NCBI GenBank assembly: GCA_003255025.1
Contig: QANY01008030.1
Span: 414,153-478,152, forward strand
Direction: 5' to 3'
DNA length: 64,000 nucleotides
Source: Datisca glomerata
Taxonomy: Eukaryota > Streptophyta > Magnoliopsida > Cucurbitales > Datiscaceae
Below are positions 37,597 to 49,824 of this stretch, piece after piece; position 1 is the first letter of the stretch; each line of letters begins with the position of its first letter. The notes beneath the pieces are model-generated. The model made no database searches. It worked only from the letters and a program-made list of their open reading frames with translations, and was not told where the DNA came from. Both the position numbers and the translations under genes were made by a program.

Positions 37597-38225
37597 CCAC
37601 AAGCAGTCGTCCGCCCATCACCAGCGGCCATCCGCTCCTTGTTCTATTCTCCAATGGCTATGTTTTTTAATCTCTAACGGACTGGCGGTTGACTGGCCAT
37701 GAACAAAGGCCGTTCGTTCCTCGTTGTAACACCCCCAACATATCTATTTTCTTGGCCTATAAATAGAGAGACTTCTTATAGCCTAAAGATCGTTATTGAG
37801 AACAAAACTCTCGTACTTTGAGAGAATAAGTCTTCATTATTGTGAGAGTGAAATTTATGTATTTACTCTTTGAGATAGTCTTGTTTGTAATCTCTTGATT
37901 TATAAAAGAGATGTGAGAGATGCGATTATAGCCTGTAGAACTAATTGGTGAAAGGTGTAATTAATGCCCGTGAAACTAATTATTTGTAAATATTTGATCT
38001 TCACCCATGAAGAAGATCGTGGTAGTGGAGTATTCAAGGAGGAGCCTTGGAGCCTGGACGTAGGCAAAGAGTACCAAACCACGTAAAAATCATTATGTTC
38101 GATTCTTCTTCCTCTTTACATTATTGCACTATTATTAATCTCATTATATATTTTCTTGAATTGATTCATTTTACTTATTCTTGGAGATTATACATTTTTA
38201 AAACTCAAATCACACAACACATGCC
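37597..38225 (+). repeat. Solo-LTR-like segment of another retrotransposon
   Basis: It contains a TATA-type promoter (CCTATAAATAGAGAG near 37757), then GAGCCTGGACGTAGGC and CCAAACCACGTAAAAATC near 38050-38090. The last two motifs are commonly seen in the transcribed part of plant Copia LTRs. No internal domains follow. The borders are approximate and no target duplication was confirmed. Confidence 0.5.
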
Positions 38226-41200
38226 CGCTCTAAGGGTGTCATACCGATCCAACATCAATTTATCGTGCCGTGTAGAGCTGTTCATTAAGATTAGTTCTAA
38301 CTTCTACGTACGTATAAAACTTCTTCCTTTTATGCCTATGTTTATGCTTTAGTTGATGAATCGGCTTTTAATTTAGAAGATGAGGATCCACCCGATTCCT
38401 ATCCTCTTTATTTAGTTACTTTGGTGAATGCACCAACGCACGGAAAAATAGATGAGGGTTAGGGAATTTATAGAGGAAGATTAAGACCAGAACCAAAAAG
38501 TTCCAAAATTCCCCCCATTTAGGGGTCTCTGACTCCATTCCTTCCTAATTGTCAGAAATGGCGGGACGAAAAGAGCTATTTTTAAGACTACTTAAACTCT
38601 TGTCATTAGTAAAAGCTTTAAAGATAACTAGTAAACAACTAGTTACAAGTCTAAGAACCAACAACGAAAACGAAAACTCGTCTCAGTCCTACTATACCAT
38701 AACTCCTATAAATGTTCTCAATCTAGAGACTTACTTAAGTTTTTGTCACTTAGCTTATTGATTCAAAATATACGAAATAATACATCGAGAGAGTACAATA
38801 CAAGGTATGATTATATAAGTCGGTTGTTCACGTGGATCGAGCATAAATGAAAAGTAAAAAATAACATTTGACAATAGTTCATAAGAGCGATTATGTACCA
38901 CCGTGACGAGTCAAAATCATAGCGGCCAACTATCATGTGCAATAGTAATATGCAAAACTTCCTACGACGAAGCGTTTATGGCAATGATATATTAACCCTA
39001 CAAATCATTTACAAAAACATTCTTTTCAAAATCATTCGTTTTATATTTGTTTTTAACAAAAGAGATGTCACATCAATCCTATAAATCACACGTTTATGAG
39101 ATCCAGATTTGAAAATATGTATCATCACCAATGTCTATGCAGACGCATCTATGGTAAAAAATATGTAAAGTTTTGCCTATGGGTGTCAAAATTTTTGTCG
39201 TAAAATACCTTATAATATATTGTAGTGATATACAAAAAATAAAAGGAGCCATTTATTACTAGAGGTTTTAAAACGTGAATGTGCCATGTGACATTCAATT
39301 TTTTTAAAGAAACTTTAGAATAGCGTGTTTATAAGGTAATTAATCTCCACCCCAAGTTCAGGCAGGATATAATCTTAAAGATGCCTCGTAGTAGACTATT
39401 TTAAACTTTATCTTACACTAGTAGTTTTTTTTTGTCAATAGGGAAATCTATTCAAATGAATTATTCTTGTAAAAAATGCTTAAAAAAAGAAGAAAAAGGG
39501 AAAAAAAATACTTATATAGGATAGAAAAACAAAAAGAAAAAAAGTATTTCCAGTTTCTCCCAAAGCTGAGTTTTATAGAAGGATCATGTATTCTTAATAT
39601 AGTCATATAATTAATGTTCTTTTTACAATGTTATAAATATAAGCCTAAGAGAAGAATAGACTCGAACATACCATTATATAAAAATTGATGTCATGATTTA
39701 ATCATTTATATTAAACCATCTCGTGGATTGATAACTGAGATTTTGTTGTAATATATCTCTTATAAGTCTTGGATGGATAATACGAGCTATATCTCATATA
39801 ATTTAGGCGTTACTCACTTTATTATGAAGTACTTTATCAATAATCATACGTACATTATTAGCACGTGATTACCATACGTATCAGCGACAAAATGAGATCT
39901 CACTATCCCATTTTTTCTCAAATGAGTTATTAGACGTGTAGTGAGAACGAAAAATGTATGTAGTATCATGATGCTCGTCACTACTGTGCGTTGTTAGTGT
40001 ATTTAGTCTCACATTACAAGTATAGCAGATAAAGAAAAAAATAAATTTTGATTATGAGGTGAATAAATACTCTCACAAAATATATGTTGCCACATCATAG
40101 CAGTGTTGAACATCATAATACTGTATAGTATTGCTCAATGGGTAACAAACAATGTCTCGTGAAAAGCAACTGCAAAATTAGAAGAGCTTTCTCTCAGTTA
40201 GCTGAACTAAGTCGTGTGTACCTAAGGAGGAGATGGCTCGGGGCTTCGCAATCAAGAATATCTCTTTCTCAACTCCTTCCTTGAAGTTAGCAGCGCAAAT
40301 GACAGAATTAAATGATCTTTTCTTGACAACTTCTGTGAAAGATAACAATAGAGCTCTCTTGTCTAATATAGGAGACAAGACACTATATAAAACACCATTA
40401 ATTTAATTCACTATTGAAATGAGACAAACACCAATGAGAATTAGGAAGGAGATAGAGCAATGTCCAATGAGTGAAAACTTTATAATCCCTTAAGTTTATT
40501 CGAAAAAAATGAAAATAAGCTAAACAACGTTGTAAATAAAATTTAAAAATATATGACAATGTGTATAGCAATAACCTTCCAGAAATGTTTTAATTTTTCC
40601 ATAAACTTATTCAAAGCCAATTTAAAAAATCAGATAAAGATTGGAACATAATTTATTAGACTTGTTTTCAGATAATATTGTTTTGAAAAACAAACAAACA
40701 AAAATAATTCCCCTGTCAAACAAAAATCTTCTGATATTTTTCCTTTGTTTTATATAAGTAAGCAAATAGTGAAAAAGTATTTTCATATAATATATTTCTC
40801 CGGCTATTATATTTAAGGACAACATATAATCTTGCTATTTAGTACAAAAAGGAAAAAATGAAGATAATTGAGCATAATATAATAGAATAATTTCCCACTG
40901 TCAATGAAGTAGATAGATGCAAGTGAAAAAGGATGAAAGAAATAGATTCCTGGCCAACAGTGACAACAGTCTTTTGTTCTGTCATCGCAGAGCTTATAAA
41001 GCTTAATCCATGAAAAAAAGTTTTTTCTTCTTCTTAGAAATAAAAGGAATAAAAAATAATAAAATCGATTCATTATATTTGTTCATTAATTAGGTTCATT
41101 AGGATATGATAAAAAGCTTTTAAACAAATAATATGAGAAAAAAAAAAGAGAACAACAAATATCTACACTTAAAGTTTTCTTAATTCAAATTTTTTTGAAA

Positions 41201-42730
41201 AAATTTATGAATTACACACTAGTATTTAAAAACGAGTTTTCAAGAAAAAAATTGAAAACGAATTAAACAATGTTATTTGAATATGAAAAATATAAGTGGC
41301 GCATGGCACCCGTAGCTCTTGGTTTCGTTTTTATTTATATAATTGTAATTAGTTAAATAATAAGTAATTTTCACCATAAACAGAACATTTGGCAGCCTCG
41401 ATTTGACTAATATCATAGTATAAATATTTCAATATAAAAAGTTTTAACACTGTATAAGTGTAGTACCACAAATATTTTAAGTCGTAAATAATGGTTAAAA
41501 CTAACATAATTTATACTATATATAAATTGTAGAAGTTGGAGAAATATTTTTAGATAATATTACTCCTAATTATTATTTCATTTTCCTATATTATCCATAC
41601 AGTATATTTATTATCTCAATTATTTATATGAAAATATTTTTTATTACTTTGTTAAAATATTATCTTTTAAAGATGTTTTCTTTTTTTCTTCTCATTTTTA
41701 ATTTAAAATCTTAAAAAAATTAATTATAAGTAAAAAAATATATATCAAATTAACTCAATATTTTTTTAATTAGGATTTCTTTATTGTCATTTTTATGCGT
41801 AAATTTTAAAAGACTAATTATAAAAAAAATTCTTATATTAATCTAATATTTTTTAGTTAATATTGTTTTATTGTCATTTTATGTGTATACTAGTCTAATA
41901 TTTTTAGATAATTTCATCCTGACGTTATTATTAAATTTTCTAAATTATGCTTAAACTTAGTATTAAATAACATCATAATAATTAGTTTTAATTAATTAAT
42001 CAATGACTATTGTCTTTTATATCAAGTTAGATACTTAACTAATCTTTTTATATTACATTTTACAATAAAAACTATGATGAACATAAATTATGATTAATTT
42101 TATCAGTATAACATATAATATATAATAATGATACATAGTGAAAGAGAAAAACTTCCTCAAGCGAATTTGATAAAAGAGAAAAAATAATATTCAATTTATT
42201 GAGTAAAATGCATTAGTTTACATATTAGACGAATTTCATATGTAGTTTTTAAATTAACTTCATACTGAAAATTCATATATGAAAAAAATAAGTTTATATA
42301 TAATAAAATATTTATAAAACTTACGTACGTCTAAAAAACAAGTACTTATAAAACTAAGAAAAAAGAAGTTATTTTCTCAAGAAGTACTAAATTATACCTA
42401 CTCAAGATCAGGAAATTAATTTGTTATTTAACACATATTTCATAGATGATTTTCCCAAATTTCTCAAATACAAACAAATTAAACATAGTGTTATGGGTCT
42501 ATCCTTTCCTCTATAGTAACCTTCATTGCATTGAATGTAAACAACCTCATATCAGAGACTCTGCGTCAGATGTTTCCCATGATCCCTTCATTAATCACTC
42601 CCAAAGGGTGAAAAAAAACTGAAGGAAAATAAAGCAATAGGGTTGGGCCATGCGATATTTGTATGCATATATACTAACAAAAATGTGGTCCATTCCCATC
42701 TCTGTAAAACCAAGAGTTGTATTTGTCTAT
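38226..42730. other. Long AT-rich intergenic region, no gene supported
   Basis: Homopolymer runs and short AT repeats are frequent. A minus-strand open frame at 40178-40378 (SFTEVVKKRSFNSVICAANF and onward) has a coding-like look but matches no family I recognise. It may be an exon relic. Confidence 0.5.
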
Positions 42731-42739
42731 TAATACCAA
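42731..42739. repeat. Left target-site duplication (TAATACCAA)
   Basis: It is identical to 45023-45031. The flanking bases outside the nine do not match. Confidence 0.85.
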
Positions 42740-45022
42740 GGAAAATTTTACAATACCGGGTTTTCCGCCATTGATGCCGGTAATTTTTATTTTTTATTTT
42801 TTGGTTCATTAAATACGTGTAAAAATTTATTAAATATATACTAGGAGTTTACCAAATACACACATAATAAAATTTGGAGGGTTCAACAAATACATAAGAG
42901 ATTCACCAAATAAGTAGTGGAGTTCACCAAATACGTAATGGAGTTCACCAAATACATATAAATTAATAATTTTCAGAGGGTTCACCAAATATGTACTAGT
43001 GTTCACTAATTACGTACTGATGTTCATCAAATACGTACAAAATCTTTTTTGGTGAACCCCTAAAATAATTATTAAATTTTTATGTATTTGATGAACCCCA
43101 CTACGTATTTGATGAAACTCAATACATATTTGGTGAACCCCTATAAGAATTATTAATTTATATGTATTTGGTGAACTTCTCCAATTTTTTTTCTTAATCG
43201 GCAGTATCTAACCTATGGTGGCTGTTTTCGTAATCTATACCAGCGGCTTCTAGCGATTTTTCCAAATTACGGCAGTTTTGTTGTTTTTTGACGGTTTTGC
43301 ACCAATACAATGATTTTTCAGACCTTTTTACAGCGGTTTTCAACAAATTCAATTTTCTAAAATTGATCACGGTATACTTGATGAATCGCAAACAAAATTA
43401 TCAAGATTCTTGATTTTTCAATGCGTACATTAAGTACATTCACTTATATTTTAAATTAGATTTGAATTAAATAATTAATTATTAAAATAATTGAATACTT
43501 ATTCATAAACGCATAAGAACATATTCTTGATTATATTGTTGTGATTTTATTGGATTAAGTAAAGATTCCCGAAGCAAATGAGCACTTATTTATAAACTAG
43601 TTAAATAAGTCGTGATATTATGATGACTGGTAAATCCTGTTTATCGGTTTTTATGTACTTACTTATTTTGTCACTTAGCCATATTTTCATGTACTTAAGT
43701 ATTTTTCTAAATCTCGGTTCATGTATAGAATCGAAATCAATAAGTATGCAGTACAATTATATATGTATCTAAATTCTAGATCTATTTCTCACTTTCATAC
43801 AATTATGTGTTACATTTATCATTTTACACACTATTATGTGATTCATAATTTTTCATTATTTAACGAACATGTATAACCCTCGAGGTTGGAGGTGAACACA
43901 TTTAGATTTATGGTGAACCCCACTATATTTTAGAAGAACATCTCGAAGAAAATTAATTTTTAAATTTTGGTGAACACCTCAAGCATTTGTTGTACGTGAA
44001 ATATTTTGGTGAACCCCTCCAAGAATTATTATTTTGTATACGAAATATTTTGATGAACCTATCAAATTTTTCTTTGTACCCCACTGCGAAATTAGTGAAC
44101 ACCAAAACACAAAGTCAAATTTGGTGAACCCCTTCAATAATTATTAATTTTGCACGTGAAATATTTTGGTAAACTCCTCCAAAAATTATTAATTTTGTAC
44201 GTGAAATATCTTGGTGAACCCCTCAAGATTCCCAAATATGTACTGAGGTTCACCAAATACGTAGTGATGTTCACCAAATATGTATTGGAGTTCACCAAAT
44301 ACGTATTGGGGTTCACCAAATATGTAACATGGTTCACCAAATACGTACAAATTAATAATTCTTGGAGGGGTTCACCAAATACATAGTGGAGTTCATCACT
44401 TACATACAAAATTAATAATTATTGGAGGGGTTCATCAATGACTTTGTACATATTTGGTGAACTCCAGTGCGTAATTGGTGAACTCCAGTACATATTTGAT
44501 GAACTCCAGTACATATTTGGTGAACCTCATTCCGCAATTGGTGAACCTCAGTACATATTTGGTGAACCCCTCAAAGAATTATTAATTTATATGTATTTGG
44601 TGAACCCTAGTACATATTTGATAAATTCCTCCAAGAATTACTAATTTATATGTATTTGGTGAACCCCATTACGTATTCAGTGAATCCCGATACGTATTTG
44701 GTGAACCCCACTGTATATGGTGAACCCCTCCAAGAATTATTAATTTATACATATTTGGTGAACCTCATTACATATTTGGTGAACTCCACTACGTATTTGG
44801 TGAACCACTCCAAGATTTATTATTTTATACGTATTTAGTGAACTCATGTACATATTTGGTGAACACTGGTACGTATTTGATGAATCACTCTAAGATTTAT
44901 TAATTTATACGTATTTAATGAACCACATTACATATTTAATGAATATCTAATACATATTTGATGAAAAAAAAATTTGTCGGCATCATTACCGAAGAAAAAC
45001 CTCCGGCGTTAGAGTGTGACCC
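42740..45022. mobile_element. 2283-bp Mutator-like foldback element built from TTCACCAAATACGTA arrays
   Basis: An exact 9-bp direct repeat flanks the element. Its outer ends are imperfect inverted repeats: the left reads GGTTTTCCGCC then TTGATGCCGG, and the right, inverted, reads GGTTTTTCTTCGG then AATGATGCCG. Next come arrays of TTCACCAAATACGTA units: forward at about 42808-43060, inverted at about 43060-43180, a core at 43190-43900, then mixed and mainly inverted arrays to 44960. The core shares long stretches with the locus at 24.6-28.1 kb (for example ACAAATTCAATTTTCTAAAA and TGGTAAATCCTGTTTATCGG). It has no transposase and no captured gene was recognised. The 9-bp duplication favours a Mutator-like family; other superfamilies are possible. 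Confidence 0.75.
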
Positions 45023-45031
45023 TAATACCAA
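45023..45031. repeat. Right target-site duplication (TAATACCAA)
   Basis: Exact copy of 42731-42739. Confidence 0.85.
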
Positions 45032-47700
45032 AAGCTGATCATTGTCTCTTCAGTTTTATTGACAATTGAGTATTCACTTAGTTGCAGTTTATACACTATA
45101 CGACTGATGAATAAAAATATGTTAAATGTCTACACGTTATTCTTCAATTAATGTCTTACTATTTCTTATTACAATCATTTTAAATTTCAACTAAAATGAA
45201 AAGAGAAAATGGTTTTAGATATATTATCAAACACCTGACATATACGAGTTATAATTTATAAGCAAATAAAGTTGAGAATATGCAAATATAATGACATATC
45301 CAATATCTGTATGAATTTGTTGCCTAATGAGGGCATTTTCGGAAAAAAAATTATACTATGAAGTTATGTGTTGGCTATACTGAAACTAGAGAGAGTTTAT
45401 TCTAAAACTAGAATATGTCTTCGTATAATTAAGGACAAGAACAAATGAAGTTGTTGTAACTAATATGGTTGTTAAACTTCCGTTCCGGATTGTAGGGTCT
45501 TATGATTTTATGATCATGTCTAACCCCTATGATCCGATTCATAGGTAGAATATTAAATTATGAGGATCTTACTATCCTATCATATCTTTTGTCTTTGATT
45601 GATAAGATCTTACGATCTTCTGATCCCAATAATCATAATTTTGTTAGATAATCATAAGAAAATAATATAAAGTTAATTTAATATGTTTAATTTTTAAGTT
45701 GTTATTTATTTATTTAAATTGCACTCTGCGAAATAGTGAAATTTGCCGTTAATTAATTAACTATATTAAAAAATTTTAATGTGTAGTTTGATAAATTATA
45801 TTTTTTTGTAATATTACTAGTATATATTAGGATCTTATAATCCGATTCACGATACTTCTTCACGATTTCTAAGTAGAATCACGATTCTAACAACTTTGAT
45901 AACTAATTTAAAAAAAAAAAGAAAATTATATAAAACGAGAGAACTAGTCTAGAAAGTGGACTTTCACAAGGACTAAACATGTAATATAGATTAAAGTGAA
46001 AATGACATAAATATACCACTTTCATAATCGTAAGTTAGTAATTGATCTAAATAATCTTGAAGTAAATAAATGACCCTTTCTATTTAATTTAATTTTAAAA
46101 TTTTATTATTTATCTACAATACCCTTATCTCATGTTTCTACTTAGATTTTTTAGTTATTTTTTAAATTTAAATATAGCAACTTCTTTAAATATGAGTGGT
46201 TATGATAATATTTATTTAATTAAATATGAATTTCATATTAAGTGAACGTTTTGTTATTATAAATTTATAAATAATATTTACATTATGATAAAACGTAAAC
46301 AATATATTAACATTTATTTAGGATAACACACTATATTTTATTAATGTGTATTCAGTATATGATATAATATTCACAGTGCTAATGCATAATATGTTATTAA
46401 CATTTATTTAATATATGATGTAAAAGCTAACAAATACATTAACAATCAAATGATATGATATTAACAACTATTAAAAATAAATTAATATTGAATAATAGAG
46501 TATTAACATCAAATAATATTATATTAACATTTATTGAAGATCATAGTCATTTTTAATATTGCATTAACATTTATTTAATACAATTATGAACGGTAAAATT
46601 TGATGGAAGGGAGACGGTATCTAAGTTTAAGAAAAAATTGAAAGGTAAAATTTGCAATTAAATTAAAAATAAAATCATCTATAACCTCTATAACCATTCC
46701 TACGAATATGAGATAATTGATGTCCTTACTCTTTAATTTTATTAAATACAATAACGTAAAAGAGAGATATATATATTAACAACATAAACACATATGATCA
46801 CATTAAGTAAATATTTTAACACGTTGCGATATATCGTTAACACAAATGATCGTAATGTGTTAATATACTAAAGCGTCGACAAAAGATATTAATATTATAT
46901 TATTATCAAGTTAACAATTAGTTAATATACTTAACATAAAGTAAGGAATAGTAACCAATTATCCCGATTGGATAATTGTTCATGTAAGGGAGGGAATTTG
47001 AATAATACATTAAATTATAACTTAAAAAGAAAAAATCTCCTAAAATCGTGCTCTTTAACAGACTACACTAATTGAATTAAAAAAATTGAAACCATTCAGA
47101 TAATAAATAAATAATGGGCATTTACCTACTACTATTTTTTTTGGGACAATTATAAACTTATCACCATTTAAATAGTCTATTTATTATGATTTCTGTAAAT
47201 TAAATACAAGAATGTCTCATGGAGCCAAGCACCTACAATTGTTAATATATATGCATAAGCCATATTTAGTTTCTATAGCCAACTATTCTCTGCCTCTTCT
47301 CTCCTAAAATTTCTCTCCCTGCCATGAACTCTTGGATATAGTATCTCATATTTTTTTTTCAGATATGCTAACTGGATCAAAATAATACATATATATACTA
47401 ACTGGATCAAAATAATACATATATATACACACATACACAGATATATTTATATATACATTAACCCTACGATATGTTAATTAGTCTCTACACAATTTTATAT
47501 ATTTTTTGATACAAACATGCTAACTAGATTTATATACAAATCTACTAATTTGGTTGATAAGTTCGAAAAAAATGCTGAATTTGGAGTTTCATGACTGAGT
47601 GACTATTTTATTTTTGAATTTAAAATGTAAAACTTGTCTATATAGTATAATATATTAGAAAATTGAGAAATGAAAGCATTTGGAAAGGACTACTTTCATT
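45032..47700. other. AT-rich intergenic region, no gene seen
   Basis: It contains many AACATTTATTTAAT-type repeats (46240-46570), a 30-bp perfect tandem duplication at 47368-47427, and GATCTTA/TAAGATC clusters at 45500-45620. No coding sequence was recognised. Confidence 0.6.
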
Positions 47701-47715
47701 GTGCAAGTAAGTCCA

Positions 47716-47838
47716 GCCCAAATTAAAGCAATATGAAGCCCATTGGGCCTATCTGCTCGTCCACGAACCCAAAATGTTAGCTTGCACCGACCCAACTGAA
47801 AACCCCTCAAAACCTCTACAGTTCGATTCTAGGGTTTT
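47716..47838 (+). promoter_or_regulatory. Site II (GGCCCA-type) and telo-box motifs upstream of NSA2
   Basis: GCCCATTGGGCC at 47738-47749 gives two facing site II elements, and a further GCCCA lies at 47716-47720. TAGGGTTTT at 47830-47838 is an inverted telo-box. This pairing is a known signature of plant promoters for ribosomal-protein and ribosome-biogenesis genes, which fits the gene that follows. The telo-box probably lies in the 5' UTR. Confidence 0.65.
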
Positions 47839-47889
47839 CTTGTCGACACCAACTGCGATCAGTAATCTGTTCTTCGTGATTTCGTCACC

Positions 47890-49824
47890 ATGGTTCGCCC
47901 TTCAGCATTTTTTTCTTTCTTTCAGCGTCGAATATCTTATTTCAGTTAGTTGTTTTCAACTGACGATTCTGCTTCCTGTTCTTGTTGTTTGTGGTGTGAT
48001 TTTATAGCCGCAAGGAGATTACATAGAGCTCCATAGGAAGAGACATGGATATCGCCATGACCATTTCGAGCGTAAGAGGAAGAAGGAAGCTCGTGAAGTT
48101 CACAAGCGCTCTACCACTGCCCAGAAGGTCATTTCAATTCATGTCCTTCTCTTACAGTTTGTTTCTTTAATTTCGTAATTCTCATTCTCATGATTGTGTT
48201 ATGGCCAATTGGAGCAGGCGCTGGGTATTAAGGGCAAGATGTTCGCTAAGAAACGTTATGCTGAAAAGGCTCTAATGAAAAAAACGTGGGCATTCTTCCC
48301 CTTTCAATTTCTGATTTTCCTTTTTCGTTTCAGCTTCGTTTTATCTAATTCTTCCGTATCGTCTGTGAGTGATTCAATTTCAACTCTCCCTAACTTTCAA
48401 GTCAATTTGATGCATTGTTTTTACTCGTTATAATTGGCAGATGTTAATTTGGCGTTCTTCATTGTGATTGATTGAATGATGTATAAGAATTCTTAAGTTT
48501 TTTGTGTATTCTACAGTTTGGCTATGCATGAGGAGTCCTCAACTAGACGCAAGGTTGATGATGATGTTCATGAAGGAGCTCTTCCTGCCTACCTTCTGGA
48601 TCGTGAAAACACAACCCGAGCAAAAGTTTGTCTGATATCCTAATATGATAAGTTTCCGATTTCTAGTTCCTTGAATACTTTTTGAACCTGACATTTTCCT
48701 TTAAATAGGTTCTTAGCAACACCATTAAGCAGAAAAGGAAAGAGAAAGCTGGAAAATGGGATGTCCCTCTACCCAAGGTAAGTTCATCAACTTCTTTTGA
48801 CATTTTCCTTTGAACTGCTAAATTAGTCGTGTTTCAATAGGCCATTTAGTTAGTTACAGTTGTTGGTGCGACTATTTCTGTTGAGTATTTACATTTACCT
48901 TCAATGTTATATTAACTAACCCATTTTGTGACTGAATTTAAATCCAGGTAAGGCCTGTGGCTGAAGATGAAATGTTTAAGGTGATCAGATCTGGAAAAAG
49001 GAAGAGTAAGTAATCTATGCCTCATATTCTTATTATGTCATCATCATTAGATAAATTTGACATAAATTGTTTGAAGTATGCGTCCAGCTACGTTTCGTCA
49101 CTATAATTATGTTGTCGTGTTTATTATTCAGCCAAACAATGGAAGAGAATGATAACAAAAGCTACATTTGTCGGACCTGGTTTCACAAGGAAACCTCCCA
49201 AATACGAGCGATTTATCCGTCCTTCTGGATTGAGGTTCACCAAAGCCCACGTGACACATCCAGAGCTAAAATGCACCTTCAATCTCGAAATTATTGGAGT
49301 AAAGAAGAATCCAAATGGTCCCATGTATACTTCCCTTGGTGTCATGACCAAGGGAACAATAATCGAGGTATTCTTTTTTATTAACTGAGTGTAGTTGTCC
49401 GGTAACCAGTTGCATTATGTTTTTATCTTTCTCAATAAGTTAGGTGCATCGTTCGTAAGATATGTCCATCAAGGTAATAAAATGATGTCCTTGTGTTCTT
49501 TTAATTTTCAGGTGAATGTTAGTGAGCTGGGACTTGTAACACCAGCTGGGAAAGTTGTATGGGGTATGTTCACTTTATTGTGAGGCTTGGTTGCGAAAAT
49601 ATTACTTTTTTTTGTGGGTTTGGATCACTTTCGTTGAGATATGAACCAACGGCATAGATAGGATATAACACTCTTTTCCTAAGCCAATTTTTTTTCGCAA
49701 GTCCATTTTGATTTCCCTCATGAAGTCCACTTAAAATTTTAATATGATGTGTGCAGGGAAATACGCTCAAGTTACAAACAACCCAGAAAACGATGGCTGT
49801 ATTAATGCTGTTCTGCTTGTCTAA
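47890..49824 (+). CDS. NSA2: Ribosome biogenesis protein NSA2 homologue
   Basis: Nine exons (47890-47892, 48008-48127, 48218-48285, 48517-48625, 48709-48777, 48948-49005, 49132-49367, 49512-49563, 49757-49824) join in phase into 260 residues, the usual NSA2 length. Recognisable segments are [16 protein letters not shown] at the start, the basic [38 protein letters not shown], then the C-terminal beta-barrel domain ([19 protein letters not shown], then [14 protein letters not shown]) shared with ribosomal protein S8e. The end [20 protein letters not shown] is highly conserved. By family knowledge NSA2 is a nucleolar factor on pre-60S particles needed for 27S/ITS2 processing. The first coding exon is only the ATG (47890-47892), and CCG follows after a 115-base intron. 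The protein otherwise lacks an initiator, so this split start is the best reading. Confidence 0.93.

Noticed and set aside
44134..44838. Open frames with TYLVN repeats as possible genes
   Set aside because: Same reason: they follow the array period in the foldback element and occur on both strands.
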